Source of the DNA: an uncultured Lachnospiraceae bacterium
GTDB lineage: Bacteria; Bacillota; Clostridia; Lachnospirales; Lachnospiraceae
DNA: 64,000 bases
Assembly: GCA_934385475.1 (NCBI GenBank)
Contig: CAKRPS010000009.1
Span: 3,589 to 67,588 of the forward strand
Reading direction: 5' to 3'
Numbering within the stretch: position 1 is the stretch's first letter; every line of letters begins with the position of its first letter. Both the position numbers and the translations under genes were made by a program. Shown here piece by piece: positions 50,738 to 58,724 of the stretch. A model generated the notes under the pieces. The model did no database searches, was not told where the DNA came from, and worked only from the letters and a program-made list of their open reading frames with translations.

Positions 50738-52702
50738 ATGAAGATTACATTAAAGGATGATTCTTATAAAGAGTATGCTCAGGCAATGAGCATTTATGAA
50801 ATTGCGGCAGATATTTCGGAGGGGCTCGCAAGAGTGGCCTGCGCCGGAGAAGTGGATGGAAAGGTAGAGGACCTTCGGACAGTCATTGACAGAGACTGCA
50901 CCTTGAATATCCTCACCGCAAATGATCCGGAGGGATTGCGGGTTATCCGTCATACAACATCCCATGTGCTCGCTGAGGCAGTCAAGAGACTGTTCCCTGA
51001 TGCGAAGGTGACGATCGGCCCTGCAATTGATGAAGGTTTTTATTATGATTTTGATTCCGCACCGTTTTCCAGAGATGATCTGGATAAGCTTGAGGCGGAG
51101 ATGAAAAAGATCATCAAAGAAGGAAAGAAGATCGAGAGATTCACCCTGCCAAGGGAAGAAGCAATCAAATTTATGGAAGAAAAAGGAGAACCCTACAAGG
51201 TTGAACTGATCCGTGGTCTTCCGGAGGATGCGGAGATTTCCTTCTATGATCAGGGAGGCTTCGTGGACCTTTGTGCAGGTCCGCATCTGATGAGCACGAA
51301 AAATATCAAGGCATATAAGTTGATTTCTTCCTCTATGGCATACTGGCGCGGAGATTCCGACAGGGCACAGCTTCAGCGTATCTACGGAACCGCGTTTGCA
51401 AAGAAGGAAGAACTGGAGACATATCTGGAGCATCTGGAGGATATCAAGCGCCGTGACCATAATAAGCTGGGAAGAGAGATGGAGCTTTTCACAACCGTGG
51501 ACGTGATCGGACAGGGACTTCCGCTGCTGCTTCCGAAGGGAACCAAGATGGTGATGAAGATGCAGCGCTGGATCGAGGATCTGGAGGACAAGGAGTGGGG
51601 ATATGTCAGAACCAAGACCCCACTGATGGCAAAGAGCGATCTGTATAAGATTTCGGGACACTGGGATCACTATAAGGACGGAATGTTTGTCCTGGGTGAT
51701 GAAGAAAAGGACAAAGAGGTGTTTGCACTTCGCCCGATGACTTGTCCGTTCCAGTATTATTGTTACAAAAACAGCCAGCATTCCTACCGCGATCTGCCGA
51801 TCCGTTATGGAGAAACATCGACGCTGTTCAGAAATGAGGATTCCGGAGAAATGCATGGACTTACCCGTGTACGTCAGTTTACGATCTCCGAAGGACATCT
51901 GATCGTGAGACCCGACCAGATGGTAGAAGAGTTTAAGGGATGTATCGCGCTTGCAAAGCATGTGATGAATACGCTCGGCCTTTTGGATGATATCACCTGG
52001 CATTTGTCTAAGTGGGATCCGGAAAATCCGGCGAAGTACATTGGAGAGCCGGAGGTCTGGAACGAGACAGAGGCACATATCCGTGGAATTTTGGAAGAAC
52101 TGGAACTGCCCTATGTGGAGGATGTCGGAGAAGCGGCATTCTATGGACCGAAGGTTGATATCAATGCCAAGAACGTGTACGGCAAAGAAGACACTATGAT
52201 CACGATCCAGTGGGATGCGTTGCTTGCAGAACAGTTTGATATGTACTATATCGATCAGAACGGCGATAAGATAAGACCGTACATTATCCACAGGACATCT
52301 CTTGGCTGCTATGAGAGAACGCTGGCATGGCTGATTGAAAAGTATGCAGGAAAATTCCCGACATGGCTTTGCCCGGAGCAGGTTCGTGTACTTCCGATTT
52401 CCGAGAAATACGAGGCATATGCAGAGCAGGTGAGAAAAGAGCTTGCCGCAAATGATATTGATGTGACGGTAGATAACCGTTCGGAGAAGATCGGCTTTAA
52501 GATCCGGGAAGCAAGACTTAACAAGATTCCTTATATGCTCGTAGTGGGAGCACAGGAGGAAGAGGATAAGACCGTGTCCGTAAGAAGCCGTTTTGCAGGA
52601 GACGAGGGCGTGAAACCGTTACAGGAGTTTATCGACCAGATCTGTAAGGAGATCCGCACCAAAGAGATCCGCAAAGAAGAAGTGCAGGAAGACAAAAAGT
52701 AA
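50738..52702 (+). CDS. thrS: Threonyl-tRNA synthetase
   Basis: The 654-residue class II synthetase attaches Thr to tRNA-Thr. It has an N-terminal TGS domain (about residues 1-60), the editing domain with HTTSHVLAEAVK and the CAGPHL motif, class II motif 2 in the FRNEDSGEMHGLTRVRQF stretch, the Zn-site Cys in ALRPMTCP, class II motif 3 (IHRTSLGCYERT), and a C-terminal anticodon-binding domain (VRVLPISEKYEAYAEQV). The leader is only about 65 bp after the small membrane gene, too short for a T-box, so control by tRNA reading is not evident here. Confidence 0.96.
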   Translation: MKITLKDDSYKEYAQAMSIYEIAADISEGLARVACAGEVDGKVEDLRTVIDRDCTLNILTANDPEGLRVIRHTTSHVLAEAVKRLFPDAKVTIGPAIDEGFYYDFDSAPFSRDDLDKLEAEMKKIIKEGKKIERFTLPREEAIKFMEEKGEPYKVELIRGLPEDAEISFYDQGGFVDLCAGPHLMSTKNIKAYKLISSSMAYWRGDSDRAQLQRIYGTAFAKKEELETYLEHLEDIKRRDHNKLGREMELFTTVDVIGQGLPLLLPKGTKMVMKMQRWIEDLEDKEWGYVRTKTPLMAKSDLYKISGHWDHYKDGMFVLGDEEKDKEVFALRPMTCPFQYYCYKNSQHSYRDLPIRYGETSTLFRNEDSGEMHGLTRVRQFTISEGHLIVRPDQMVEEFKGCIALAKHVMNTLGLLDDITWHLSKWDPENPAKYIGEPEVWNETEAHIRGILEELELPYVEDVGEAAFYGPKVDINAKNVYGKEDTMITIQWDALLAEQFDMYYIDQNGDKIRPYIIHRTSLGCYERTLAWLIEKYAGKFPTWLCPEQVRVLPISEKYEAYAEQVRKELAANDIDVTVDNRSEKIGFKIREARLNKIPYMLVVGAQEEEDKTVSVRSRFAGDEGVKPLQEFIDQICKEIRTKEIRKEEVQEDKK

Positions 52703-52719
52703 TTGAAGGATAAAGAAGG

Positions 52720-54309
52720 ATGAAAAGTAACGGTAAAATGCCAAACTGGAAAACGGTTATGGGATGGGCGTTTTTTGGCGCAGGAATCCTGATGCTCGGA
52801 CGATGTATTTTTCTGTGTTTCAGTCAGGACATCTGGTATGACGAGCTTTTTACAGTAGGATTTCTGCCACATTCCTATGGGGAGATTGCTTCTCTTACCG
52901 CGAAGGATGTACATCCGCCCCTGTATTATTGGATCGTAAAGTTCTTTTCTTCCTTGATAATAACATTATGTAAATTAATAGGAGCGGAGATTACTCTGGT
53001 AGCGGCAGCAAAGCTTTGTTCGGTTATACCGTATTTTCTGCTCCTGATATACTGTCTGACTTTTCTGAGGAAGCGTTTTGGGACGTTTGTGGGCGGAATG
53101 TTTTTCTTTTGTGTGTTGTCCATGCCGCAGATGAGCGCCTATATGGTAGAGGTCAGGATGTACAGCTGGGCGCTGTTCTTTGTGACGGCGGCTCTTTTGC
53201 ATGCTTATGAAACCTGTACGGCAGACAGCAGAAATGTGCAGAGACTGCACGGGGCGGCACTCGTGTTGTACGGGCTGGCAGCGGCATATACACAGTATTT
53301 TGCCTGCGTAGCGGTGGTGATGGTCTACCTGTATGTGCTGGTGGCATTTTTCAGAAGAGACCGGGGCAGAATAATGGAATGGATATTCTGTGTGCTTCTG
53401 TCTGTTGCAGGATATGTTCCCTGGCTGGTCTCACTTTGGGGGCAGATCACGGCAGTGAAGGATAATTACTGGATTCTTCCGCTCAATCTCCGTTCGGTCG
53501 GCGGTTGTATAAAATTTTTATGTAAACCGGCATTTACCAATGAGACAGTTAATGTGATTCTGGCGGTGTTGTTGTTTGTTCTGTATGTCTGTTTCTTTGG
53601 AATGGCAGTTTTGCGGGAGAGACAGGAGAGAAAGCCTCAGAGGGAACTTGCGATGGCGGGGCTTTCTCTCCTGCTCGGGCTGGTAGCCTTTGGCTTTGCA
53701 GCTTCTTTTCTGATCAGACCGGTTTTCGTATACCGGTATATGCTTCCGGCGATGGGAGGTTTCTGGCTCTGTTTTGTCCTGTGTCTGGACATGGGATGGA
53801 AAAAGGAAGGACGAAGGCAGATTGCTCTGCTGTCTCTTGTGGCAGCGCTGGGAATAGCGGTGATCGGTCTGCGCGATTACCGTGCCTTTATGGGAGAAGA
53901 AGAGTATAAGATTCTTTTGATGAAGGACACACAGGAGGCACTGGCAGAGCTTCAGGAGGGAGATATCGTCCTGTACAATTTTGATCAGGTGCAGCTTGTC
54001 ACTTCTTATTATGTAGATGGCCTGGAAAGCTGTCTGTGGAATGGAGAGACGGAAGAGCTGATCCGGGAAATCCTGAACAGTTCCTGTACGTTTGAAACCT
54101 TTGGAGATGTGGAAGACACACAGAAATTTCAGCAGATCAAAGAGTGGCTCAAGACGGGCAGAAGAGTCTGGTTTATCGGAAGCTTTCAGAGCCGCGAAGA
54201 GATCGTGCAGGAGATGCAGGATGCCGGATTTCAGGTGGAAGAGCAGGGAAGCTACCTGCTGGAACGGTACTGGTTTAATTTATATTCCATAAAAAATCAA
54301 GACGTATAA
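52720..54309 (+). CDS. GT39/ArnT-like membrane glycosyltransferase
   Basis: The 529-residue protein has about eleven hydrophobic segments and an N-terminal first loop with the acidic motif SQDIWYDELFTVGFL, followed by DVHPPLYYWIVK. This is the catalytic Asp-Glu loop and HPPLYY signature of polyprenyl-phosphate-sugar-dependent GT-C enzymes (PMT/ArnT group). A soluble C-terminal domain of about 130 residues follows the last helix. It starts 17 bp after thrS and may share its transcript. The acceptor and sugar are unknown; the family modifies lipids or proteins at the outer membrane face. Confidence 0.82.
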   Translation: MKSNGKMPNWKTVMGWAFFGAGILMLGRCIFLCFSQDIWYDELFTVGFLPHSYGEIASLTAKDVHPPLYYWIVKFFSSLIITLCKLIGAEITLVAAAKLCSVIPYFLLLIYCLTFLRKRFGTFVGGMFFFCVLSMPQMSAYMVEVRMYSWALFFVTAALLHAYETCTADSRNVQRLHGAALVLYGLAAAYTQYFACVAVVMVYLYVLVAFFRRDRGRIMEWIFCVLLSVAGYVPWLVSLWGQITAVKDNYWILPLNLRSVGGCIKFLCKPAFTNETVNVILAVLLFVLYVCFFGMAVLRERQERKPQRELAMAGLSLLLGLVAFGFAASFLIRPVFVYRYMLPAMGGFWLCFVLCLDMGWKKEGRRQIALLSLVAALGIAVIGLRDYRAFMGEEEYKILLMKDTQEALAELQEGDIVLYNFDQVQLVTSYYVDGLESCLWNGETEELIREILNSSCTFETFGDVEDTQKFQQIKEWLKTGRRVWFIGSFQSREEIVQEMQDAGFQVEEQGSYLLERYWFNLYSIKNQDV

Positions 54310-54382
54310 AAATGACAATTTGTGCAAATAATAACCTCGGTGACAGAAACCAATCATCAGAAGGCGAATTCAGGAGGTTATT

Positions 54383-54697
54383 ATGGCAGAATTAAAGTGT
54401 GGAGTAGAAAATTGCAGTTACAACAAGGATAAATTTTGCTGCAAGGGCGATATCATGGTAGGAGGAAAGCATGCACAGAGCTGCAAGGATACCTGCTGTG
54501 ACAGCTTTTCGGAGAAAAAGCCGGGAAGCTATGTCAGTTCCTTAGAGCATCCATGTAAGACGATCAGTATTGATTGCGAAGTAGTGAAATGTGTGTATAA
54601 TGATAATTATAAATGTCATGCAGAGCATGTAGACATCAAGGGCTGCGGCGCCTGTGACTGTAAAGAGACGGAATGTGCAACCTTCCGCGAGGCTTAG
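54383..54697 (+). CDS. DUF1540-type Cys-rich protein (two repeats)
   Basis: The 104-residue protein carries two copies of a small Cys-rich module. The first has CGVENCSYN...CCKGDIMVGG...SCKDTCCDSF; the second has IDCEVVKCVYNDNYKCHAEHVDIKG...CDCKETECATF. This matches the DUF1540 pattern as I know it. The cysteines are spaced for metal binding, but no function is established. AGGAGG precedes ATG. It is a stand-alone gene ending at a GC-rich hairpin. Confidence 0.88.
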   Translation: MAELKCGVENCSYNKDKFCCKGDIMVGGKHAQSCKDTCCDSFSEKKPGSYVSSLEHPCKTISIDCEVVKCVYNDNYKCHAEHVDIKGCGACDCKETECATFREA

Positions 54698-54726
54698 AAA
54701 GTCTGTAGCGAAAGTGCGGAAAGCTA

Positions 54727-54778
54727 ATCCGGCCGGCAGCAGCCTTGGAATATGCGGTGGGAAACCGGCCGGGTTTCT
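54727..54778 (+). terminator. GC-rich terminator-like hairpin
   Basis: Two copies of the self-complementary CCGGCCGG (54729-54736 and 54765-54772) can form an 11-bp stem (with flanking AAT and GTT) around a 28-base loop, followed by a weak T-run (GTTTCTG). It lies between the DUF1540 and lipoprotein genes. Confidence 0.55.
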
Positions 54779-54780
54779 GC

Positions 54781-55500
54781 ATGAGAAAAAGTGAGGAACA
54801 GGGATTGAAAAAAAGATTGAAAATGCTTCTGATCGCAGGCACAATCGCCGTCTGGGGAATGACCGGCTGCGGGGAACAGGAAGCGGTACATACAACAACG
54901 GAACCGGTAGTGGAAGAGCAGGAGACTGTGGCAGTAGAAGAGGTGGAGCAGAATACGGACCGGACGAGCGCATCTGTGGCACAGGCTGAGATCGATGAAG
55001 AGACGAAGAACGAGCTGACAGTAGAACTTTTGCAGGAAAACGAACTGGATACCTCCGTTCTGGAAAATACGCGGACAACGAAGGGATGTTCCTTCAGCCT
55101 TCCGGAGGATTTTGTGGAGTCTGAGGACCTGAAGGGGATGTACGTGACAAACCGCTATCCAATCGACGCGTCCACCATTTATTATGTGGAGCTGGATCAG
55201 GACATTTCCCTGCAGCTGATGACGCAGGATACCTTTACGGAGCAGTTGGAACAACAGTTTGTGGATACTTACGGAGAAGAGATCGACTTACAGGTGGATT
55301 CCTTTGAGAAGATCAAGATAGATGGGTATCCGGGTTTTCGGATTCTGTGCCATTATACGGTGGGAGATGTGAACATTTCCCAGTTAGAGTATGTGATCAA
55401 TGCAGACAAAAGCTATGTCATCACCTACTCCCAGACCGGAGAGTATGACCGTATGGAAGAGTATGAGGCGAGTGCCGATACGATACGGCTTGAATTCTGA
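54781..55500 (+). CDS. Lipoprotein of unknown function
   Basis: From ATG 54781 the product has 239 residues. The lipobox GMTGC marks it as a lipoprotein, followed by a Glu/Thr-rich linker and a C-terminal domain (GCSFSLPEDFVESEDLKGMYVTNRYP; YPGFRILCHYTVGDVNISQLEYV; the ending SADTIRLEF) resembling PsbP/DUF1795-like folds. ATG 54781 lies right after the hairpin without a good ribosome site. The TTG at 54805 has GAGGAACAGGGA before it and could be the true start. No function can be assigned. The infC promoter begins immediately after the stop. Confidence 0.7.
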   Translation: MRKSEEQGLKKRLKMLLIAGTIAVWGMTGCGEQEAVHTTTEPVVEEQETVAVEEVEQNTDRTSASVAQAEIDEETKNELTVELLQENELDTSVLENTRTTKGCSFSLPEDFVESEDLKGMYVTNRYPIDASTIYYVELDQDISLQLMTQDTFTEQLEQQFVDTYGEEIDLQVDSFEKIKIDGYPGFRILCHYTVGDVNISQLEYVINADKSYVITYSQTGEYDRMEEYEASADTIRLEF

Positions 55501-55509
55501 AAATAACTG

Positions 55510-55538
55510 TTGACAGTAAAGAGTGCCTATGATATAGT
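55510..55538 (+). promoter_or_regulatory. Promoter of the infC-rpmI-rplT operon
   Basis: Perfect TTGACA, 17 bases, TATAGT, starting 10 bp after the lipoprotein stop codon. Confidence 0.8.
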
Positions 55539-55544
55539 ATCTCT

Positions 55545-55720
55545 TGTGTGTGAGAACATGTGTTGAGCAAAACACAGAAAACAAAGCAGAGTATCCACTC
55601 TCACCTTGCAACAAATGCGTTCGCAAGTGTTTATATTTTCTGACATAAGGATAGGGAGTATTTGTATCCGATATGAGAAGATTAGAAAGTGGATGGTTAT
55701 GCTGTCCGCTTTTTTTGTGT
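55545..55720 (+). ncRNA. L20-type autoregulatory leader with attenuator terminator
   Basis: A 230-base leader precedes infC. Near its end GTGGA pairs with TCCGC (55687-55710) followed by seven T, a terminator inside the leader. An upstream ATCCACT (55593-55599) is complementary to AGTGGAT (55688-55694) in the first arm, giving the alternative antiterminator pairing. The position and operon match the known L20 leader of Firmicutes, in which ribosomal protein L20 binds the leader and promotes termination. Confidence 0.8.
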
Positions 55721-55765
55721 CGTAATGCTCGCAGTGAGTGAAACTTTTTTGTGGAGGGCAAAGCC

Positions 55766-56269
55766 ATTAGCGAATTATTTATTAACGAACAGATTAGAGA
55801 CAAAGAGGTACGTGTGATTGGCGAGAACGGCGAACAGCTCGGTATCATGTCTTCAAGAGAAGCAATGCGTCTCGCAGAAGAGGCCGGCGTAGATCTGGTT
55901 AAGATAGCACCAACTGCAAAGCCGCCGGTTTGTAAAATTGTGGACTATGGAAAGTTCAAGTATGAGCAGACCAGAAAAGAAAAAGAAGCAAAAAAGAAAC
56001 AGAAGGTCGTAGAGATCAAGGAGATCAGGCTTTCACCGAACATCGACACAAACGATCTCAATACAAAAGTAAATTCAGCCAGAAAGTTTATTACAAAGGG
56101 CGACAGAGTGAAGGTTACCCTGCGGTTCCGTGGCCGTGAGATGGCACACATGAATACGAGTAAGCACATTCTGGATGACTTTGCGCAGGCACTTGCGGAT
56201 GTGGCAAATGTGGATAAAGCACCCAAGGTAGAAGGCCGGAGCATGACAATGTTTTTGGCAAAGAAATAA
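55766..56269 (+). CDS. infC: Translation initiation factor IF-3 (ATT start)
   Basis: IF-3 checks start-codon pairing on the 30S subunit. The protein begins ISELFINEQIRDKEVRVIG and has the usual N-domain, a basic Lys-rich linker (KEKEAKKKQKVVEIKEIR) and the C-domain (GDRVKVTLRFRGREM). The best start is ATT at 55766: GGAGG (55753-55757) lies 8 bases upstream, and the ISELFINEQ reading fits family N-termini. An in-frame GTG at 55751 overlaps that ribosome site. Rare ATT starts are known for infC and let IF-3 repress its own translation. 167 residues. Confidence 0.93.
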   Translation: MSELFINEQIRDKEVRVIGENGEQLGIMSSREAMRLAEEAGVDLVKIAPTAKPPVCKIVDYGKFKYEQTRKEKEAKKKQKVVEIKEIRLSPNIDTNDLNTKVNSARKFITKGDRVKVTLRFRGREMAHMNTSKHILDDFAQALADVANVDKAPKVEGRSMTMFLAKK

Positions 56270-56354
56270 CAGGAACAGATTTCTTTGTTGAAATAAATGA
56301 TATCTGATGATTGATATCCGTTACATGAATAATAAATACAGGAGGAATTTTGAA

Positions 56355-56552
56355 ATGCCAAAAATGAAGACAAGCAGAGCAGCTGCAAAACGTTTTAAAG
56401 TAACTGGAACAGGTAAGCTGAAAAGAAGCAAAGCTTATAAACGCCATATCTTAACCAAGAAGACAACTAAGAATAAGAGAAATCTTAGAAAGCCTGCTAT
56501 GACAGACGCAACAAATGTTAAGAATATGAAGAAAATCTTACCTTACGTATAA
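56355..56552 (+). CDS. rpmI: Ribosomal protein L35
   Basis: The 65-residue basic protein ([20 protein letters not shown]... [10 protein letters not shown]) is a standard L35 of the large subunit. ATG 56355 follows GGAGGAATTTTGAA; the earlier in-frame ATG at 56307 has no ribosome site and would give a non-family N-terminus. It lies between infC and rplT, the conserved operon order. Expression is probably controlled by the L20 leader upstream of infC. Confidence 0.96.
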   Translation: MPKMKTSRAAAKRFKVTGTGKLKRSKAYKRHILTKKTTKNKRNLRKPAMTDATNVKNMKKILPYV

Positions 56553-56589
56553 ATATTTATTTCTAGTGTCAATATAGGAGGAAAAAGAC

Positions 56590-56946
56590 ATGGCAAGAGT
56601 AAAAGGCGGCATGAACGCTAAAAAGAAACATAATAGAGTTTTAAAACTTGCAAAGGGCTATAGAGGAGCAAGATCAAAACAGTATAGAGTAGCAAAACAG
56701 TCTGTAATGAGAGCACTTACTTCTTCTTATGCAGGAAGAAAAGAGAGAAAGCGTCAGTTCAGACAGCTTTGGATCGCACGTATCAATGCGGCAGCAAGAA
56801 TGAACGGACTTTCCTACAGCAAATTTATGTACGGATTGAAGAACGCAGGTGTTGACATGAACAGAAAGATGCTTGCAGAGCTGGCAGTCAATGATGCAGC
56901 AGGATTTACATCTCTTGCAGAGATTGCAAAGGCTAATCTGAAATAA
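56590..56946 (+). CDS. rplT: Ribosomal protein L20
   Basis: The 118-residue L20 ([20 protein letters not shown]... [21 protein letters not shown]) is of normal length and sequence. It binds 23S rRNA early in 50S assembly and, in Firmicutes, binds the leader of this operon to repress it. GGAGG precedes ATG. A good terminator follows, closing the operon. Confidence 0.97.
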   Translation: MARVKGGMNAKKKHNRVLKLAKGYRGARSKQYRVAKQSVMRALTSSYAGRKERKRQFRQLWIARINAAARMNGLSYSKFMYGLKNAGVDMNRKMLAELAVNDAAGFTSLAEIAKANLK

Positions 56947-56959
56947 GAGTGATATTACA

Positions 56960-56990
56960 AAGGATGTGGTGTATACCACATCCTTTATTT
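56960..56990 (+). terminator. Intrinsic terminator of the infC-rpmI-rplT operon
   Basis: AAGGATGTGGT and ACCACATCCTT form an 11-bp perfect stem followed by TATTTTCTTG. Confidence 0.87.
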
Positions 56991-56994
56991 TCTT

Positions 56995-57046
56995 GTCACA
57001 AACCTGATATGCGCAAAAAGCGTGCGCAGAAATGGAGACTATTATG
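56995..57046 (+). repeat. Start-codon repeat, copy 7 (upstream of the dipeptidase gene)
   Basis: The upstream part TTGTCACAAACCTGAT, then micro-ORF ATG 57009 (MRKKRAQK, without a stop at the usual place), hairpin TGCGCA-N7-TGCGCA (57010-57028), GGAG and the gene start ATG 57044. Confidence 0.82.
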
Positions 57047-58573
57047 GGAGTTTTGGAAGACTGCAGACCGGAGAGGGTATTTTATTATTTTGAAGAGATA
57101 TGTAAAATTCCGCATGGTTCCGGCAATATCGAAAAGATCAGCGGATATTTAAAGGATTTTGCGGATAGATTGGGCCTTGTCTGTATTCAGGATAAGAAAA
57201 AGAATATCGTGATCATTAAAGAGGCGACAGCCGGTTACGAACAGGAACCGCCGATTATTTTGCAGGGGCACATGGATATGGTGGCTGTCAAGGAACCCGG
57301 AGTAAATCTGGATATGGCCAAAGAGGGGCTTGTCCTGCAAAGAGTGGGCGATATGATCAGTGCTAAAGGGACGAGCCTTGGCGGAGACGATGGAATCGCT
57401 GTGGCGTACTGCCTTGCCCTTCTGGAGGCCAGTGACATTTCACATCCCAGACTGGAAGTGATTCTGACAGTTGATGAGGAAACAGGAATGGAAGGAGCTG
57501 CTGAGATTGATCTCTCGTTTTTGCAGGGAAGGAGGCTGATCAATCTGGACTCTGAGGAAGAAGGAGAATTTCTGGTAAGCTGTGCCGGTGGTGTGCGGGT
57601 TGATATCTGCCTGCCGGTTCGGAGAGCGCCGCTGGATGGAGGATGTTACATTCCCTACCGGGTATGCGTGAGCGGACTTCAGGGAGGACATTCCGGCACA
57701 GAGATCATCCGGGAGGGAGGAAACGCCAACCTTTTGCTGGGAAGAACTCTGGCAGAACTGCTGGCACAGAAAGTACAGTTGCGGCTGTCAGGCTGTGAGG
57801 GAGGCAGTGCAGATAATGCGATACCGACAGAGGCACAAGCACTTCTCTGGGTGGCAGCGGAGGAAGAACCCCTTTTCCGGGAAAAGATCGAACTGGTTGA
57901 ACAGGAGATCCGGCAGGAACTGGGAGAGAAAGATCCGGCATTCTGTATCGAAAAGGAACGGCTGGAGGTTTCCGGGGAAACGCCTATGGTATTGGAGGAA
58001 GAGACAGCCCAAAAGGCAGTTGATCTGCTTCTGGCGCTTCCAAACGGCGTACAGGCAATGAGTGCGGATATAAAAGGGCTTGTGGAGACTTCCCTGAACC
58101 TTGGCATCATGAAGCTGAATGAGCGGGAGTTTTGCCTGGGATATGCGGTGAGAAGCTCGGTCACAAGTGCAAGGGATTATCTTTGCAGAAGAATGGAGGC
58201 TGTGGCAAGGCTGGCGGGGGCAGAACTGTCCATGCACGGAGCATATCCGGGATGGGCGTATCGCAAGGATTCTGCTCTGCGCGATAAAATGGTCCGCATC
58301 TATGAGAAAATGTACGGAAAGATGCCGGTTATCAAGGCACTGCACGCAGGAGTAGAGTGTGGTCTGTTTATGGAAAAGCTTCCGGGGCTTGACTGTGTCT
58401 CGATTGGTCCTGATATGCAGAATGTCCACACAACGCAGGAAACACTCTCGATTTCTTCCACGGAGAGAGTATGGGAATTTCTATGTGCGGTTCTACAAAG
58501 AAAAGAAGATAGTGTGAAAAATCCATATATGAAAGATTTTTCACACACGAGATTTGTGTCTGCGCGCACTTGA
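57044..58573 (+). CDS. pepD: Aminoacyl-histidine dipeptidase (PepD-like, M20 family)
   Basis: The 509-residue metallopeptidase has the M20 ligands: IILQGHMDMV (His, Asp), LGGDDGIA (bridging Asp), VDEETGMEGA (catalytic Glu pair), LDSEEEGE, and the late His in ALHAGVECG. PepD cleaves dipeptides such as beta-Ala-His and other unspecific dipeptides. The start ATG 57044 has GGAG from repeat copy 7. The last 20 or so residues (SVKNPYMKDFSHTRFVSART) are encoded by repeat copy 8, so the original stop was probably lost or displaced. Confidence 0.9.
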   Translation: MGVLEDCRPERVFYYFEEICKIPHGSGNIEKISGYLKDFADRLGLVCIQDKKKNIVIIKEATAGYEQEPPIILQGHMDMVAVKEPGVNLDMAKEGLVLQRVGDMISAKGTSLGGDDGIAVAYCLALLEASDISHPRLEVILTVDEETGMEGAAEIDLSFLQGRRLINLDSEEEGEFLVSCAGGVRVDICLPVRRAPLDGGCYIPYRVCVSGLQGGHSGTEIIREGGNANLLLGRTLAELLAQKVQLRLSGCEGGSADNAIPTEAQALLWVAAEEEPLFREKIELVEQEIRQELGEKDPAFCIEKERLEVSGETPMVLEEETAQKAVDLLLALPNGVQAMSADIKGLVETSLNLGIMKLNEREFCLGYAVRSSVTSARDYLCRRMEAVARLAGAELSMHGAYPGWAYRKDSALRDKMVRIYEKMYGKMPVIKALHAGVECGLFMEKLPGLDCVSIGPDMQNVHTTQETLSISSTERVWEFLCAVLQRKEDSVKNPYMKDFSHTRFVSART

Positions 58574-58623
58574 CACAAACTCGGCATGCGCAAAAAGCGT
58601 GCGCAGAAATAAAGATTAAGATG
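58512..58623 (+). repeat. Start-codon repeat, copy 8: long form overlapping the dipeptidase 3' end
   Basis: Stems GTGTGAAAAATC/GATTTTTCACAC (58512-58546), TTTGTGTC/GACACAAA (58553-58579) and TGCGCA/TGCGCA (58587-58605). The micro-ORF MRKKRAQK ends in TAA. The ATG at 58621 opens only 9 codons. The repeat begins inside the dipeptidase gene and supplies its stop codon at 58571. It is nearly identical to copy 3. Confidence 0.88.
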
Positions 58624-58724
58624 ATTGACAGGAAAACTGGAAATTGTTAGTATATAAATATATTGATAATATAAAATTCTGAAAATTATAACAACTGATG
58701 TACTTGTGGGGAAATGGGGAACAC

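Noticed and set aside
50750-52291. 513-codon open frame on the reverse strand of thrS
   Set aside because: It is antisense to a fully conserved synthetase, has no ribosome site, and its Cys/His/Leu-rich composition is that of a shadow frame.
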